Below, one piece after another: positions 1 through 11,450 of a DNA stretch of 64,000 nucleotides. The stretch covers positions 53,692,001 to 53,756,000 of the forward strand of contig JBITNC010000001.1 of NCBI GenBank assembly GCA_050084985.1, written 5' to 3'. Numbering within the stretch: position 1 is the stretch's first letter; each line of letters begins with the position of its first letter. The stretch comes from Nageia nagi. Its lineage: Eukaryota > Pinophyta. A program made the position numbers and the translations under genes. The notes under the pieces were generated by a model that saw only the letters and a list, made by a program, of their open reading frames with translations, was not told the DNA's origin and searched no databases.

Positions 1-60
1 TATTCCACATGGGAAGATGAGAAATTTCTACAGAAGCATCCAGAACTACTAAAATGTTGA
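1..60 (+). CDS. Ty3/gypsy polyprotein, C-terminal tail (partial)
   Basis: The first 19 codons read in one open frame ending with TGA at 58-60 (residues begin YSTWEDEKFLQKHPELLKC). A tryptophan- and acid-rich ending of this kind is usual for the chromodomain end of plant chromovirus integrases. It is followed at once by a purine-rich tract and an LTR, as expected for the 3' end of a gypsy element. The rest of the element lies outside the window. The frame is intact, which suggests a younger copy than most others here. Confidence 0.75.
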   Translation, partial: YSTWEDEKFLQKHPELLKC

Positions 61-74
61 GGACAACATTTTTT

Positions 75-88
75 GAAGGAGAGGGGCA
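75..88 (+). other. Polypurine tract of gypsy element
   Basis: A purine-rich run (GAAGGAGAGGGGCA) lies directly before the TG that opens the LTR. This is where plus-strand DNA synthesis is primed in LTR retrotransposons. Confidence 0.6.
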
Positions 89-409
89 TGTTAGGTCCCT
101 ATACATTATTATTGTTAGGTCGGCTATGGTTATTATTATTTCCTTACATTATTATTGTTATGTCGGCTAGTGTCCTTTCATTGTAGTGGCACCCCTTGGA
201 CTCCTATATATACTAAGGAGGTATTATCATTTGAAGATGTCTATTGTTGTGTAATTGATGTGATGTAAAGGAGGTTGCCCCCTCGAAGTGGCTTATTACA
301 AAGGAGGTTGCCCCCTCGAAGTGGCTTATTACAGATTTTATCTCTTATTCAATGCGTTGAGCTCTCTCTTTGGTGATTTTATGCTATTTTGGGAACTTTG
401 TTCATAACA
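89..409 (+). mobile_element. 3' LTR of Ty3/gypsy element (321 bp)
   Basis: The LTR runs from TGTTAGGTCC to TTCATAACA, giving TG...CA ends, directly after the polypurine tract and the pol tail. It contains a TATA-like stretch (TATATATACT, about 205-215) and an exact 33 bp tandem duplication at 267-332. The partner 5' LTR lies before the window, so the target-site duplication cannot be tested. Confidence 0.75.
267..332 (+). repeat. Exact 33 bp tandem duplication inside gypsy LTR
   Basis: Two identical 33 bp units (267-299 and 300-332) carry a GGAGGTTGCCCCCTCGAAG core. They sit where the R/U5 region of the LTR would be. Confidence 0.9.
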
Positions 410-2399
410 GAAGAGCCCCCAAAATACTTATAAAACCTTATCATTTTCCATGTGAATGAGCAAGAGTTTCAGTAGATCTTGGTGAAGGGGTAATTTACTC
501 TTGGCCTCCTTGAGCTTTTATATAAACTTCTTAAGAGAAATATAAAGGGAAAAGGGGATATTCACCAATTTTTTCTTGCATATTAAGTTCAGGATAACAA
601 TGTGGTAAAGAAAATTTTTCCTAAACCTCCCTTCCAACATTAAATAATGCATGATATCTATTAAAATTTTATCTTAAGGTTTAAGCAAGGAATATCATGA
701 GATATCAAATTAAATCCAACAAAAAGCCTCCTCTTTCTTGAGAAATTTTATCAATTGTGCCACTTGGCTTATAACATCATCAAGATGGCGAAGCTTATAA
801 CATTAACCTCCAATTGGTTATTTGTTCAAGAATTAGCAACATGAGGAATTATACCTTCATCAAAATCCAAAAACTTCTTGAATAAGTCTAGGAGGCCTAA
901 CTTCTCCATAAAAGGAATTAATTTTGAGTCAACCTTGAATATTATAGAATCTATAGTCGTTAAACCCCCTCCCATTATGCTCAATTTGTTCTCCTTCCAC
1001 ACTCTTATCCTACAGAAAATGAGATCACATGGTAGTGTTTCACAAGAGAAAAGACTTCATGATGTATGAGATCTCACACAAAAGAGCTAGCTAAGACTTG
1101 TCATTCGAAAGATATCACATGTACCACTTTCATGAATGACTACTTGAATTTCTCTCATTTCCACCTTCTGTAACTCAAAACTATAATTTTTATGCAAAAT
1201 GATATCATGTGATCCTACTTTGAGGTGTGTGTAAAATCATGTGCTCTATTCTATGTATTTTTCAATATTTTATGATAATACAAGCTATCATTTTAGATGA
1301 GCTTAATTCTATCTACCATGTCATTCATTATTATTGCCTATATTTCCCTAATACTCTAATAGGTTATGCTATATCCCTTCACTATTTATTATTAGAATGA
1401 GCTTTTGAAAAAACTTGAAACACCAAATTTTAAGGTCTTGGATTCATACTCCTATTACTTGATTTCCTTCCTAATAAGAATGTTGAATCTCAAAATTATC
1501 CAAATCTCCTAAATGAATATTTTTTTCCATTGCCAACTCTAGTATACTCCAACGTATCTCTGAACCCTCCTTTGCTTCTTTGAATATGTTCATAAAATCA
1601 TCTTCGAAGAGGAACTTTCTAAAGCCTTCATCCCATGCAATTTTGGTTGTTATAGATAAACTCATCCATTTGTAAAGCCTTCCCATTATGTTACTTCCCA
1701 AACTTTATGTATGAAAATTATTTTTACTCAGCATAGACCTTAACATTTATGAACCCTTATCTAGTGTGCTATACCTTGTAATATTGAACTCAAAGGTCCT
1801 TTGTTCCTCTCACTTATTAATGAATACATTAGCTTGTGTATTTAAGTATTACCTTCATCTTTGCACATCAATAAGTAGTCTTTGATGGATAGATGCATAC
1901 CCTCTTCCCAATCTCCCATAATGGCACATACTGGAATAGTTTTTAAAGAAAACCCTTGAACTCTTTGCAACCAAAACATGATAGGTTTGCTTAAAGCATT
2001 CTTTTTAAAATTTTTCCTCTAACCTTGGACTTAGCTTAAACATATAGGTTTCCTTAATCCTATTTGACCCCATTGCCACCTTTTGAATATTTTAAATTTG
2101 TTATTATTGATTCATAGAATGCATTATGTTCTTTGTTATTTATATTAGCCTTTAAGTTTGATATATTAAACTTGAGTTGTATATATGAATTCAAAATTGG
2201 GTTAAGTAACTATAATGTTTTATTAAAACTCTTTATAAATCCCATTTAGTATGGTGAATATCAAATTATTAGCTCGATTTAATGTTATATAGATTTGAAC
2301 TTTATCAAGTTAGGACTTATATAGATCTCTTTAAATTTAATGCAATCATATTTATTCTTCTAATTGTTAATTCATGTAGGTGACCTTTTATATATATAT
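410..2399. other. Intergenic, no recognisable gene
   Basis: AT-rich sequence. The longest minus-strand frame (1471-1701, 76 codons) contains WDEGFRKFLFEDDFM, which has a retroelement-protein flavour, but neighbouring frames are full of stops and I cannot assign a family. No LTR pair, RNA gene or clear promoter was seen. Confidence 0.4.
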
Positions 2400-3088
2400 G
2401 TCCATGGATCCATCACAGAATAGTCCACCTCTTTTTCATGAGCCTCAAGATCCCTCATTACCTAAGGATGCTTGCTTGTGAGCAACTATAGTTGAGAAAA
2501 TCACCTCCATTTAGGGTAGGATTCATGAGATATTGGAGCATAGGGAAATCCCCCCTCACCTTACATAGTTTGCAATGTTAATGCAAATCGTAGTTGATAT
2601 AGTTACATCCATAAAATCATACCATAGGTGATTTCCAGTCACATAGAGAGGAGAGGAGGAGGTATTACAGTGATGGCCTATCCCAAAGATAGATTGATGA
2701 GACTTATCAAATTACAAAAGGGGATTTAGGTAAAAATTTTAGGAATCCTAGAACTGAAGAACCAATGGCACCCACCCAAAAGAGAATTTCTATTTTTTGG
2801 TGTAGGCATGAGGGGATCACTGCATATTTTTGGGATCAATGGTGGATGGTCTTTGATCATCCACCACATAGTGGTGGTAGTGACATACCCTTTTATTTCA
2901 TCAAGTTTTTATAGGTGGAGTTTGTTATTGGGAAAAAGCCCAATTATTTTGATATTTGTGAGTTTCATGTTGTTGGTATGGGTAGTTCACAATAGATACC
3001 AGTGGCATGACTTGATCCTAGATGATTTGCTCATGCTAGCACCTCTTGTTAGTCCTCTTAGAGTGATTGCACTTGCATATTTCTATCA
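2400..3088 (+). pseudogene. Unrecognised decayed coding-like stretch interrupted by copia 1
   Basis: An ATG at about 2400 opens a short frame (MSMDPSQNSPPLFHEPQDPS) with a gag-like, proline- and serine-rich start. It is broken by stops within 30 codons, and later pieces lie in other frames. The stretch is cut at 3088 by the 5' LTR of copia 1. Whether it continued into the fragment at 10342-11450 is untested. The 102-codon frame at 2808-3116 runs into the LTR and is probably fortuitous. Confidence 0.3.
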
Positions 3089-3587
3089 TGTTGGAATGCA
3101 TAATGCATTATTGTAAGGTTTTGTAATGTTCTTCTTTGTAAATTTACTAATACTTAAAGCTATCCCTAGATACCTTAAGTATTTAAGTGAATATGATAAT
3201 GTAACTTGTTCTACATTCCTTCTCATGAGCATGCCCCTTGGGTAAAAGGGTGATGCATGTTATATCTTTGTACAATGGTTAAAAGGGTGATCAAAGGGAG
3301 ATTTTGGCCTATAAATAGATGGCCCTCTCTTTGTGATCACTCACCAAAAATTGAAGGAAAGTTATGCTCTAGGATTAGTGCTAGGAGATGAAGAAAGAGG
3401 TCTTGTAAAAGAGTTGTATTTGTGAATGATGAAAGATCTTAGTTAGTGGATGTACTCCTAGTTGGAGGAACCACTTTATATCTTGTGTCAATTGTGATAT
3501 TGTTATGCTTTGAGTATTGATGTTTGAGTGAGCTTTCAAGTGATCTTGGTATATTAGGATTGTGTTATTTAAGGTTCAAATCCTTCA
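3089..3587 (+). repeat. 5' LTR of copia 1 (499 bp)
   Basis: It starts TGTTGGAATGCATAATG and ends TCAAATCCTTCA, followed by a methionine-tRNA-type primer site. A TATA box (TATAAATA, 3310-3317) lies mid-LTR, upstream of the CTCTTTGTGATCACTCACC stretch where transcription should start. It aligns along its length with 9847-10341 and with the complements of 22899-23396 and 35564-36066. Confidence 0.88.
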
Positions 3588-3589
3588 TT

Positions 3590-3601
3590 TGGTATTAGAG
3601 C
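3590..3601 (+). other. Primer binding site of copia 1 (initiator tRNA-Met type)
   Basis: TGGTATTAGAGC, two bases after the LTR end, differs by one base from the canonical plant TGGTATCAGAGC. It primes minus-strand synthesis in functional relatives. Confidence 0.8.
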
Positions 3602-6312
3602 AACCTTGGAGGCTCTTTTGCAACATTCTTAAAGCCTTCATCTTTCTACATCCTAGTGAGTAAAACCTTTGACGGTATAACCTCTTTCTTTCTCTCCTCT
3701 AGTTTTGAATGATTACTTGTTACTAACATATTTAGTGCTATTTGTGTGTTCAATTTTTTTTACAATATTTGTTTAAAAATAGCAATATATTATTATGCAA
3801 TTTTTTATATATACTAACATTTTTTATGGTAGTTGTATTTTTTTTTTCTTAATATATTGCTATAAAATGGAGGGTATGATCATCTTTAAAAAAGTGGTTG
3901 TATTCTATAAAATACATTCTTACAAATTTTTTTTGTTACTAAAGAGGAGGGGTAATTTTTTTTTTGAAATACAATATGATGAGCAAAAAAAAAAATCTTC
4001 GAATATTTTTTTTTCTTTATGCAATATTAAAAAAAAAGTAAGTATAAAGGGGGGAAATTATTGAAATGCAATATAATTGCAACACATCTCTTAAAAAATT
4101 CATAAGGGACCACCTGACATTTTCCTTCCCACAATGACGCTGAAAGGGAAATCACCAAGTTATAGGTGTGGTAGGTCTTGAAGCATTATACCTTGCATGC
4201 TTTATCGTTATGGTGTACTCAGTTTATGTGCCCTTGGCTACCCTCTGATGCCCTTTGTGCACCCTTGGCTTATTATTGGTATTGCTTCCTTTGTACCCAA
4301 CAAGCTGCAAATAGATTGCATGGGAGCATTTCAATAGTCTCCCTTTGTTCCGACCTGATCCCTCTCTGTTGATATGTGTCCCTCCACAATGAACCATAAG
4401 CCCTCGCATCCATTAAACCACCTTCAAAATAGTGTGTGACCCTCTGTTTTCTTTTAAACGCATGGTCTCCTACCATCAGAATAGCACACGACACCCCATG
4501 CTTTTTTTAAATCTCGTCCCCTCTTGCATTTTTTTGACCTTGCGGCCCATTACACCACTTGCCCTCAAGGCCTTTGTGTGCAAATTAATGAAGTTTTGTT
4601 TCTCTCTTCTATGCCTTCCATTTTTTTTGCCTTTCAAGCAAGCTTATGCTCATCATAAGGTGCTTTAATGAATCTGACCTAGAGTTGAGTAAGAGTTCAA
4701 ATTCAGTGTCAATGAGCTTACATGGAGTATGGATCTTCACTTTACATTTAATTCTGGTAAGCATGGTAGGTAGTTTATGATGACTTTATCCTTGTTTAAA
4801 GAGAGTAACCTTTTTTATTTTTAAAAAAGAGTGGAGGAGAAATTAAAAATGAGAGAGAAACTTTTTTAGTGAGATTATTAATGTTACAATTTAATTTACT
4901 AAAAGAGGATGTAGAATCTATTTTCTCTAGCAATTGTTTTTTGGGAATTAGTTATAAGGAAGGAATATTATTTTTTGAAATTTTTTTAGGATTAATTTTC
5001 CTATAAATCCTTAGAAGTAAAAATAAGTGCAATTTGTTCCCTTAGTGTTTAATTATAGTAAAATGGTGTAATTTTTTACCTAATTCTTTTTTCTCTTCTT
5101 TGCAAGGGAACATATTGCTTAATTTTAAGTAAACTTGCAATTCTTATTTGAAGGGGAATATATTACCTAAGGGGGTATTAAAGTTTTTAAAATGTAATTG
5201 ATATGATAGTGCAAATTTGTTTTTTTAAGATTGGTTAAGTACCTTAAAATATTAAAGTGATCATTCTTTTTCATAAGGTTAAAATTGCAATGCTATTTTT
5301 TTCATAAAGTGTTTATTAAAGTTATCATGTTGCCTGAAATTTTAAGTAAAATGGGAGAATTCTTTTAAATATTTTTACTTAAAATTTTAGAATTTTTTAT
5401 GCAAATGATGCATGCCTATTACTTAGAATCTTTTTTATGCCTCTCTAAGTATTCATTTTTGGATAAATTCCTTATGCAAAGTTATGAATGGACTTGTGCA
5501 AATTATGGAATTATGTAAAGATGTCCTTTAAGGGTTAGTAACAAAACCCATTGGACTCTTAGGTTTCAATTTAATTGATGGATGGTGTATCATTTTTACA
5601 CACTTTACTTTATTTTTTGCATATTTGCTTTATTTATTTTTGCAAAATCATAAACATTTGAAAGTGCAACTCTTTAAAAATGAACACATCCACACGTATA
5701 TTCTGCAATATGACTTGTTTGGAGATCCATGAGGTGAAGACAAGGAAGAATGGAGTTTTTAGTCCGATAATCCAAATGGTGAAAAGAACATACTTCTTAA
5801 TTACCCTTAAGTCCTTTATTGTTATGGACATAGCTCCATATAGGTGTAAAAGTATGTGTGTAGTGATACCACATGTCCGTACAACCATTCATGGATTATC
5901 CTGATAACCTAGGAGGATAACTTGAAATCTAAATCAAGATAATATTTTGATCGATCCAACATACATCACAACATTGAAAAATAGTATTATCCTCCTTGCA
6001 AGAGTATATTACTGACCATGGTGAACTAGTTGAGGATTGGTAAGACCTGTGCTCCACCTTGCAGGCATCTAGGTGAAGGCCTAATTTTATAAAAGAAAAC
6101 AAGCCTCAACTTTATCCCTCTACATCTATAGTTCTTGGTGATGGAAAAATGTCGGATATATGAGATTTTATTGTAAACCTTTGCACATGTGAAGTTAAGC
6201 ACGTCCTTTTATCAAATTTAACATGTATGAATAATTAAAACTAAACATGTAAAGTTGATTAATTTAGTCTACATGCTTACATGGGTTAACACTTTCACAT
6301 TCTTATGTGGAA
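3602..6312 (+). other. Long untranslated leader of copia 1
   Basis: About 2.7 kb separates the primer site from gag, unusually long for a copia element, and copia 2 has a comparable leader. It holds a T-rich segment (about 3750-4050), a C- and T-rich island (about 4090-4680) and a segment at about 5880-6130 that clearly matches copia 2 (complement of about 32850-33080). No convincing ORF is present; frames such as 4178-4372 are short and not shared between the two elements. Confidence 0.6.
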
Positions 6313-7120
6313 ATGGAAGACACCTTCTTACTCAAGCATATTCTTAACAGTTCCAACTATGGTATTTGGGAACTTTGGATGAAAGTAGAATTGTAAGCAA
6401 AGAAACTATGGTAGATAGTTAATGAGAATCTAGTTGCTCCTACATATGAGAAGGCACTTGAGACTTATAATACAAAGAATGAATTAGCAACCTCTATGAT
6501 TTTCTATGTAGTGTCAGACAAAGTGCTACTTATGATCTCCTCATCAACCTCTATAAAGAAAGCTTAGGATAGGCTCAAAAAAGTCTAATTAGGGTCCAAT
6601 TTTTGAAGAAAGTTCACCATTCTCTAAAGTTAATATTTCCATCTACTTGAACAAAATCATTGACCTTAGGACCCAATATGTTAGTTGTAGTGCAATTGGA
6701 TCAACGATGAGTTCATGGTCTTCATTATTCTCCAAAGCTTTTCTTCAAAGAGAAGTAACTTTGTGATAATAATTGATACTAAGCTTGATGATGAAGAATA
6801 TTCAAGAACCTTTCAAGGCTCCTTATGAAGCACGAGGAAACTCTTAAAAAAAGGTGTTGATCTCTTTTTCAAAGGATAATAACATTACTTTAGGAGCAAC
6901 CAAAACTCTTTTTAAGAAGAAGTTCAATCATTAAAAGAAATCTTATCCTTCTTCCTCTAAGAAGTTTGAAAAAAAGGGCAATAACAACAACAACTACTAC
7001 TACAAGCAAAGAGATGGAAAAGGCAAGGCATGCAAACCAAATTCCAAGGTAAAATTTGATGGAAATTGTAACTTTTATGGTGGCTATGGTCACAAAGAAT
7101 TTTATTAGTTCAAAAAGAAA
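6313..7120 (+). pseudogene. copia 1 gag (nucleocapsid precursor), decayed
   Basis: The start at 6313 aligns with the copia 2 gag start (minus strand, 32631). Shared features are an N-terminal YGIWELWM block, the AYNTKNEL-like segment and a lysine- and asparagine-rich C-terminal part. The zinc-knuckle position reads NCNFYGGYGHKEFY: the second cysteine is replaced and a stop follows, so the usual CX2CX4HX4C is lost. Several in-frame stops occur. In live elements Gag forms cytoplasmic particles. Confidence 0.75.
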
Positions 7121-7195
7121 AGAGAAGAAAAGAATAAGGAAATGGAAATGTAAAGAAATTCAAAGAGAAGAAGAATATAAAAGTTAGATTTGTTG

Positions 7196-8560
7196 CTGGA
7201 CTCTACTCCATGAATCGTTCCTCCTCAATTGATTGGATTGTTAACTCTAGATGCATTAATCACCTATGCTTTGAAAAGAATAAGTTTGAAAATTTTTATA
7301 AGTATAGAAAGTATGTAGTTGTGATAAGTGATAATTCTATCCTTGAAGTCCAAGGGATTAGATTGTGTTGATTCACAAAAAGGTTCTTGAGAATGTGCTC
7401 TATTTTTTAAACTCAGAATGAATCCTTCTCTTCATAATTCAAGTTACAAGGAAAGGATACTCATTTGAATTCAAATCACACTTATGGTACATTAATAAGG
7501 GACTTACCACTTTAGTGAAAGGTTCAATGAAAGATGATCTCTACATTATGGATCAAGTTCCAATGAAGATGTATTTTGCTATAAATATATTCTTTAGAGG
7601 AAATCTTTGGCACTAAAATTTAGGTCATCTAAATTATAAAAGTATTCAAATCATAAAAGACCAATAACTTATGGAAGGTTTGCCTTTAATTTCACCTTCA
7701 ATTAGTTTATGTGAGAAGTGCATCCTAGGCAATATGAATAGAAAAAGGTTTGAAAAAGATAAGACAAGGGCATCTTAATCTCTTCATATTATGCATTTAG
7801 ATTTGATGGGTCCATTTCAACTAAGTTACTTGGAGGAGCATCTTATGTCTTAACCTTCATCGATAAATTCATAGGATGATATTTGGTTATGAACTTAAGC
7901 ACAAAGATCAAACCTTTGATAGGTTTAAAGGATTTAAGGCCTTATTTGAAAATCAAATTAACCTTAAAATCAAGATGTTGAGATCAAATAATAGAGGAGA
8001 GTATACCAACAATGAGTTTAATGTCTATTTTGCTAAATACAAAATCAAGAGGTAATTTACAATTCCTTAAACTCTTTAGTAAAATGGTATTTTTGAAAGG
8101 AAAAAAGGAAAATTATGAAGATGGCTAGATGCATGTTGAGAAATCTTTCTAGTTTCTTATGGGGTGAAGCTGTAAGTATTACAATTTACACCTTGAATAG
8201 GTGTCCCATAAAAGTTGTTGCAGGTAAAACTCTTTTTAAAGCATTGATATGAAACAAATCCAACATTTTTCACCTTAGGGTGTTTGGTTGTGAAGCATTC
8301 TCTTACATTATTTTTGTGAAAAGAAAAAAGTTAGACAAAAAAGTTAAAAAATGCATCTTTATGGGTTATGATAGTTAGCATAAAGGCTACATCCTCTACT
8401 CTCCATCCTATAGAGTAGTGTTCATATCAAAGAATGTAAAGTTCAATGAACTTTTTAAGGAATCTGCTTCTAATGAGGATGTTGATGATCTATATGACTC
8501 ATTAGTTGCACCTAATTAGTTGGATATTAATGTAGATAAGTCTTGCTCTCAAGTATTCCA
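7196..8560 (+). pseudogene. copia 1 protease and integrase, decayed
   Basis: The protease block reads DWIVNSRCINHLC where active copia enzymes have D(S/T)G, so the catalytic motif is lost. A GAG-pre-integrase block follows (LWHQNLGHLNYKS near 7605, then C-X2-C in CEKCILGN near 7715). The integrase core begins near 7795 (HLDLMGPF) with stops and shifts through 8340. The linker (NVKFNELF...EDVDD, about 8435-8500) matches the copia 2 frame at 25632-25922. Confidence 0.75.
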
Positions 8561-8599
8561 TGTTGCCCTCATTTTTTCTTTCAAGGTTCTTAGATTCTG

Positions 8600-9057
8600 A
8601 CTATCGAGAGATAAAGATGATAGAAAATCAACCTTTGTATATGTGTTTAACATTGGTTCAAGTGCTATTTCTTGGGCTTCCAAGAATCAACCTATTGTTT
8701 CCCTTTCCACCATAGAAGTTTAATACCGAGCCATGTTTATTGCAACCTAAGAACCTATTTGGCTTAAGCATCTTCTGAATGAAATTGGATATGAGCAAGC
8801 TAAACTAATATCTATTTTTTTAATAATTAGTTGACTATTTCTTTGGATAAGAATCCTGTGTTTCATTAGAAAATAAAATAATTTAATCCCATTTCATTAG
8901 GAAAAAGGTTCTACATGGCATCATACACTTGGAGTATTGTTCGTCTACCTTGAATTCTACTGATTTATTCACCAAGCCCCTTCCTAAAGCTCAGTTCAAT
9001 AAGCTTAAGGATTCTATTGGGTTGGTGAAGTTACCCTCAAGGGAGAGTGAAGTTTGA
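8600..9057 (+). pseudogene. copia 1 RNase H C-terminal part, decayed
   Basis: Frames match the copia 2 RNase H end: an [17 protein letters not shown] block near 8660-8720, then HLEYCSSTLNSTDLFTKPLP near 8930-8985, ending in TGA at 9055-9057. A join only about 50 bp after the integrase linker replaces the complete RT domain, which indicates an internal deletion of more than 1 kb relative to copia 2. Confidence 0.75.
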
Positions 9058-9831
9058 ATTCTTATGTTAAATTCATATTTGTGATGACAAGTTCACCCCT
9101 AGGAAGATTTTTTTTCTATGTCATGTTGATTTTGTTGTACACCTTCATGGTAAGTTCCCTTTATGTGAAGAACTTATTGTACAATTTTTGAGCATTTAAT
9201 TGACCATCTAAGCACTTTTCAATTATCCATGTTGAAGTAACTCATATGTGTGTATGATGAATCTTTTGCACTATTCAGTTATCCATATGTGAAGAACTTG
9301 TATGTGTCTTTTGGCACTATTTAGTTATTCATGTGTGAGGAATTTGTATGTGCATTTTGTTATACTCTATTTTATGATGATAATTAACACATTTTTTGTA
9401 TATAGCAAGTGACTATGAGTATTGACTTGGCATCTTTGTGATGACTTATAGTGCACCACTAATTAATTTTTGGATGGCATTTCTTAATTTATTTATCCTT
9501 ATTGATATGAATGTATACAAGTTGCATCTAATTGATCTTGTTTCTTGAGCTACCTATAGCTTGCAAGTTTCTTTTTGAAATTGCAAGTTGCTTCAAGTGT
9601 GCATGCTCATGGAGGCTCATCTTGTCAAATTTCAATTAAATGACTACTTTATGTACATTAAAACTAGTTATGGTTAATGATTGTATTGTAAACCATTTGT
9701 TAGAATAGTAAAGTAGTGAGTCTCAAACTAAGATCTTTCTTACTTCATAAAGATGTAAAAGTTTTCATATTCGATTGTATCTGTATGGAGGAGAACTCTC
9801 TTTCTACTCTTTCTTCACTCTATCCCAATAT
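9058..9831 (+). other. 3' untranslated region of copia 1
   Basis: Between the last pol stop and the polypurine tract. It contains short imperfect repeats around 9240-9360 (TATGTGAAGAACTTGTATGTG and variants). Copia 2 has a homologous segment at about 23410-24120. No ORF. Confidence 0.6.
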
Positions 9832-9846
9832 TGCATTAAGGGGGAG
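9832..9846 (+). other. Polypurine tract of copia 1
   Basis: GCATTAAGGGGGAG directly precedes the TG of the 3' LTR. The equivalent in copia 2 is the complement of 23397-23410. Confidence 0.75.
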
Positions 9847-10341
9847 TGTTGAAATGTATAATGTATTATTGTAAGGTTTTGCAATGTTATTCTTTGTAAA
9901 TTCACTAATACTTAAAGGTATCCCTAGATACCTTAAGTATTTAAGTGAATATGATAATGTGATTTGTCCTACACTCCTCATTAGCATGCCCTTGGGTAAA
10001 AGGGTGATGCATGTCATATATTTGTACAATGGTTAAAAGGATGATCCAAAGGAGGATTTTGGCCTATAAATAAAAGGCCCTCTCCTTGTGATCACTCACC
10101 AAAAATTAAAAGAAAGTTATACTCTAGGATTAGTGCTAGGAGATGAAGAAAGAGGTCTTGTAAGAGAGTTATCTTTGTGAATGAAGAAAGATTTTAGTTA
10201 GTCATCATATTCTAGTTGGAGGAACCATTTTATATCTTGTGTCAATTTGTGAAATTATTATGCTTTAAGTATTGATGTTTGAGTGATATTCAAGTGATAT
10301 TAATAGATGAGGATTGTGTTCTTTAAGGTTCAAATCTTGCA
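9847..10341 (+). repeat. 3' LTR of copia 1 (495 bp)
   Basis: It starts TGTTGAAATGTATAATG, ends TCAAATCTTGCA, and has a TATA box (CCTATAAATAAAAGG, about 10063-10077). It differs from the 5' LTR by many substitutions and small indels, so insertion is old. Confidence 0.88.
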
Positions 10342-11450
10342 CATCATACAACCATAGTTTCAACCCTTGGATCATTGATCAACTTACAGGGAACCTCACT
10401 GAACAAGCTTCTAATGTGAAAGTGAGTTTGCTAAGGTTAGAGGTGATGGCTTAGGACTTGGTGAAATGACAAGGACTAGCATCTCGCCCAGGATATCTGC
10501 ACTCTATATATGTAGTGTTTACCATGCTATATATCATGGATCATCCACACCACTAGATTAAGGAGAATTTATGCATATGTTATTTGGTGATATTGAGCAT
10601 GAGGCATATAGGCATGGACTTGCATCTTTGGGTGATCGAGGTCAACATATTGATACCTTTGGTAGATATATATATATGAGAAAAAGTTTAACCCATCCAT
10701 GGTATGTATAATATATTGTTTAAACAACTTCACATGTGTGTAAATGAAATTGTAAAATTTTAATAAAATTTGAATGAACTTGTATGTACTTACAAGTTGA
10801 TCGTGACACTTTTATGGTTCAGGATATTTTTGCTAATATCACTTTTACTAGCGAGGCACATGGCTTACATGTGCAGTCTACAGTGGTTAATCCTTTAACA
10901 TATCAACATCCATTCATGGTAATTTGTCATGCATTTTTATGATTAAGTTTTTGTTATCTAGATGTGGTTATAAATTCAAGTAATGATTTAGTTTAACTTT
11001 CTAACTTTTTTCTTTTGATATCTTATAGAGCTTGGTTGATACCATTTTTTCTCATGAGGTGCATGACTCATTAGAGTGGACTATAGTGATTATACCTTCA
11101 ATTTTTTAGGAGGTGCATGACTCATCAGAGTGGCCTATAATGATTGTGCCTTCAGTTTCTCATGATATCATGCATAACTCATTAGGGCAGCCTATAGTGG
11201 TTGACCCTTCAATCTCTCAACATTATACCATGGTAATTTATAATGCATTTTAAAACATGTAGTGTAGTACATAAATTTCATATGATTTAATTTATAATGA
11301 TTAAGTTGAACTAACTCTAAGTTTATTTATTTTGTATAGCATGAGATAGTTCCTCATGATACATCATGTGGAACGAAGAGGAGTCTAGATTATGACCCTT
11401 CACCTAGTTAGGACTAGTTTGATAGATAGATTGATATCTATGTGGATGGA
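10342..11450 (+). pseudogene. Unidentified exon fragments with two candidate introns and an internal repeat
   Basis: Coding-like sequence follows copia 1. Two intervals have GT...AG ends and AT-rich interiors: 10919-11028 and 11233-11339. Both follow an exon ending in ATG and start GTAATTT...ATGCATTTT, so the exon-intron unit looks duplicated. The exons carry a degenerate peptide repeat (HGLHVQSTVVNPLTYQHPFM, then NSLGQPIVVDPSISQHYTM, with further VHDSLEWTIVI-type units). Stops are present (for example near 11110 and 11410). I do not recognise the family. It could be a host gene remnant or an accessory ORF of a transposon. Confidence 0.45.

Larger units (their letters stand above)
3089..10341 (+). 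mobile_element. Ty1/copia element 1, both LTRs present, reverse transcriptase deleted
   Basis: A 7.25 kb element with related LTRs at both ends, a primer binding site, gag, protease, integrase and an RNase H tail in the Ty1/copia order (integrase before RT/RNase H). The flanking bases TATCA (3084-3088) and CATCA (10342-10346) are a candidate 5 bp target duplication with one difference. Many stops and frameshifts mean it cannot be autonomous. The region between the integrase linker (about 8550) and the RNase H end (about 8600) lacks the whole RT domain that copia 2 keeps. The LTR family, leader and gag are shared with copia 2, which lies in the opposite orientation. Confidence 0.9.

Noticed and set aside
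267-332. CRISPR-like direct repeats
   Set aside because: Two adjacent repeats without spacers, inside a plant LTR.
2808-3116. 102-codon hydrophobic plus-strand frame
   Set aside because: It runs into the copia 1 LTR, has no family resemblance, and neighbouring sequence is decayed.
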